Of a stretch of 64,000 nt of DNA, positions 63,219 through 64,000 are shown piece after piece (position 1 is the stretch's first letter; every line of letters starts with the position of its first letter). The translations under genes and the position numbers were made by a program. The DNA comes from Bradyrhizobium sp. ISRA430 (GTDB lineage Bacteria; Pseudomonadota; Alphaproteobacteria; Rhizobiales; Xanthobacteraceae). The stretch is from NCBI RefSeq assembly GCF_029909975.1, contig NZ_CP094516.1, positions 3,782,001-3,846,000 of the forward strand, read 5' to 3'. The notes beneath the pieces were generated by a model. It had not been told where the DNA came from, ran no database searches, and saw nothing but the letters and a program-made list of their open reading frames with translations.

Positions 63219-63983
63219 TCAGGAAGTCCGCTTGCCCCAAGGCTTTCTGAGCTCTGTTAGCTCTTCGGCAGAAAGGTTCATCTTGGCTTCTTTCTTGCGC
63301 AAACGAGACACGGTCAGAACCTTGGTCCCGAACTGCCCGTCGATATCATTTGCCAGCGCGATCAGGCCGGCTTCTGCGAAACCGCCCTTTGGATCGAGGG
63401 TCGAGGTATCATTTAGCTCGCGATATGTCAGACCCTTTTTGCCCGCAAGCGCGCGGTAAGCGTCGCGCACCCGCAGCACGAAGATGTCGGTCAGCTTGTC
63501 GGCTTCACGCTTGCTTGAGAACCCGCCTTTGGCAAGGGCGGCCTCGATGCGTGGGATGCTGTCTTGAGCTTTCGGGATGACGGCGCTCAGACCGCCGACG
63601 TTGACCAGCTTCATATTCCGCGTGTCGAGCGTTGCGCGGTGTCCATGAGTACGGCGAGGTGTCGGAGGCTTGATCATAGACCGAGCCGCGCCGGAGACGC
63701 CCAACCATGCTGTCTGCCACTCTTTCGCCGAGCCACCCCGCGCTGCTTTCAATAGCCGCTGCAGATCGTCCTTCAGCCCCCGCGTTGCCGGGACAGGCTC
63801 TGCCCGCCTCCTGATGTCTCCTTTGAGCTTGAAGCCGCGCTTGTCGGGGCGTCCGCGCAAGAATTGATAGGCCGTATTGATTTTGCGCGCATGCTCGACG
63901 ATGAGCCGGGCATCGGCCGACGGATTGATCGCCCTCAACCGATTGACAAGATAATCCAGCTCGGGCGGGACAGGCTCGCCCAT
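63219..63983 (-). CDS. Hypothetical protein (phage-integrase SAM-like features uncertain)
   Basis: A 254-residue basic protein. It opens with MGEPVPPELDYLVNRLRAI and contains KLVNVGGLSAVIPKAQDSIP and KKGLTYRELNDTSTLDPKG. The mixed helical/charged make-up does not fit any family I can name with certainty. The frame continues toward the window end, so the start could be further upstream. It is probably another gene of the mobile element. Confidence 0.5.
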   Translation of the reverse strand: MGEPVPPELDYLVNRLRAINPSADARLIVEHARKINTAYQFLRGRPDKRGFKLKGDIRRRAEPVPATRGLKDDLQRLLKAARGGSAKEWQTAWLGVSGAARSMIKPPTPRRTHGHRATLDTRNMKLVNVGGLSAVIPKAQDSIPRIEAALAKGGFSSKREADKLTDIFVLRVRDAYRALAGKKGLTYRELNDTSTLDPKGGFAEAGLIALANDIDGQFGTKVLTVSRLRKKEAKMNLSAEELTELRKPWGKRTS

Positions 63984-64000
63984 TATTACGTTCTCGACCC

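Larger units (their letters stand above)
48956..64000. mobile_element. Integrated satellite-like element/genomic island (right end outside window)
   Basis: The segment begins at a change in composition near 48956 and starts with a tyrosine recombinase. It then carries cargo genes and a minus-strand block with AlpA-like regulator, prim-pol/helicase and terminase small subunit. No capsid, portal, large terminase or tail gene is visible up to 64000. This combination is typical of phage satellites or defective prophages. No target tRNA gene and no flanking att repeat could be identified, and the left boundary is approximate. Confidence 0.65.

Overview
The window reads as a chromosomal segment of a GC-rich alphaproteobacterium. 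Gene content, codon use and a structured intergenic element that I associate with Bradyrhizobium all point to that genus or a near relative. No rRNA, tRNA or CRISPR array was found.

Region 1 (1-21040, plus strand) is dominated by a long, tightly packed operon of unknown substrate. After the tail of a branched-chain-type solute-binding protein and an AraC-type regulator come a LivHMG permease/ATPase set and a LivF ATPase fused to a Tm-1-like domain. A TIM-barrel PEP-hydrolase-like protein and a 965-residue flotillin-like protein with an 11-residue coiled-coil repeat follow. Next are two SRPBCC proteins, a CO-dehydrogenase/xanthine-dehydrogenase-type molybdenum hydroxylase (FAD, 2Fe-2S, and a molybdenum subunit split over two genes), and its MoxR and VWA (CoxE-like) maturation pair. 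The operon ends with an amidohydrolase, a metallo-beta-lactamase-fold hydrolase, an SMP-30/isochorismatase-type fusion and a flavin reductase. I infer import, hydroxylation, ring or lactone opening and amide cleavage of an organic, perhaps heterocyclic, compound.

Region 2 (21091-27142) is a minus-strand UgpB/A/E/C-like transporter operon ending in an endonuclease/exonuclease/phosphatase-family hydrolase. A DeoR/GlpR-type regulator lies divergent, and a perfect 18-bp palindrome resembling a GlpR operator sits between them. Region 3 (27396-33571) has a GntR regulator, a GMC oxidoreductase and an enolase-superfamily enzyme on the minus strand, divergent from a NitT/TauT-type ABC transporter. Region 4 (33601-36156) is decayed and sparse: isomerase and ABC-ATPase remnants plus one DUF5996 gene.

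Region 5 (36157-48580) is an exopolysaccharide locus: Wzy-like polymerase, CelD-type acetyltransferase, FAD oxidoreductase, Wzx-like flippase, GH5 glycanase, Wzz/Wzc-like protein with a degenerate nucleotide site, GT4 glycosyltransferase and a GINT1-like protein. CtrA-like boxes lie in two of its promoter regions.

Region 6 (about 48956 to the end) is an integrated element. A tyrosine recombinase and cargo genes come first: a zinc-ribbon gene with an apparent frameshift, an HNH nuclease, a ClpP-like periplasmic protein and three secreted proteins. A minus-strand replication/packaging block follows: AlpA-like regulator, prim-pol/helicase, terminase small subunit, coiled-coil protein and an M41-like peptidase without an AAA domain. 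No capsid or tail genes are visible, so it looks like a satellite or phage-derived island. Its right end is outside the window. A 25-bp perfect inverted repeat beside the primase gene is the best candidate for its replication origin.
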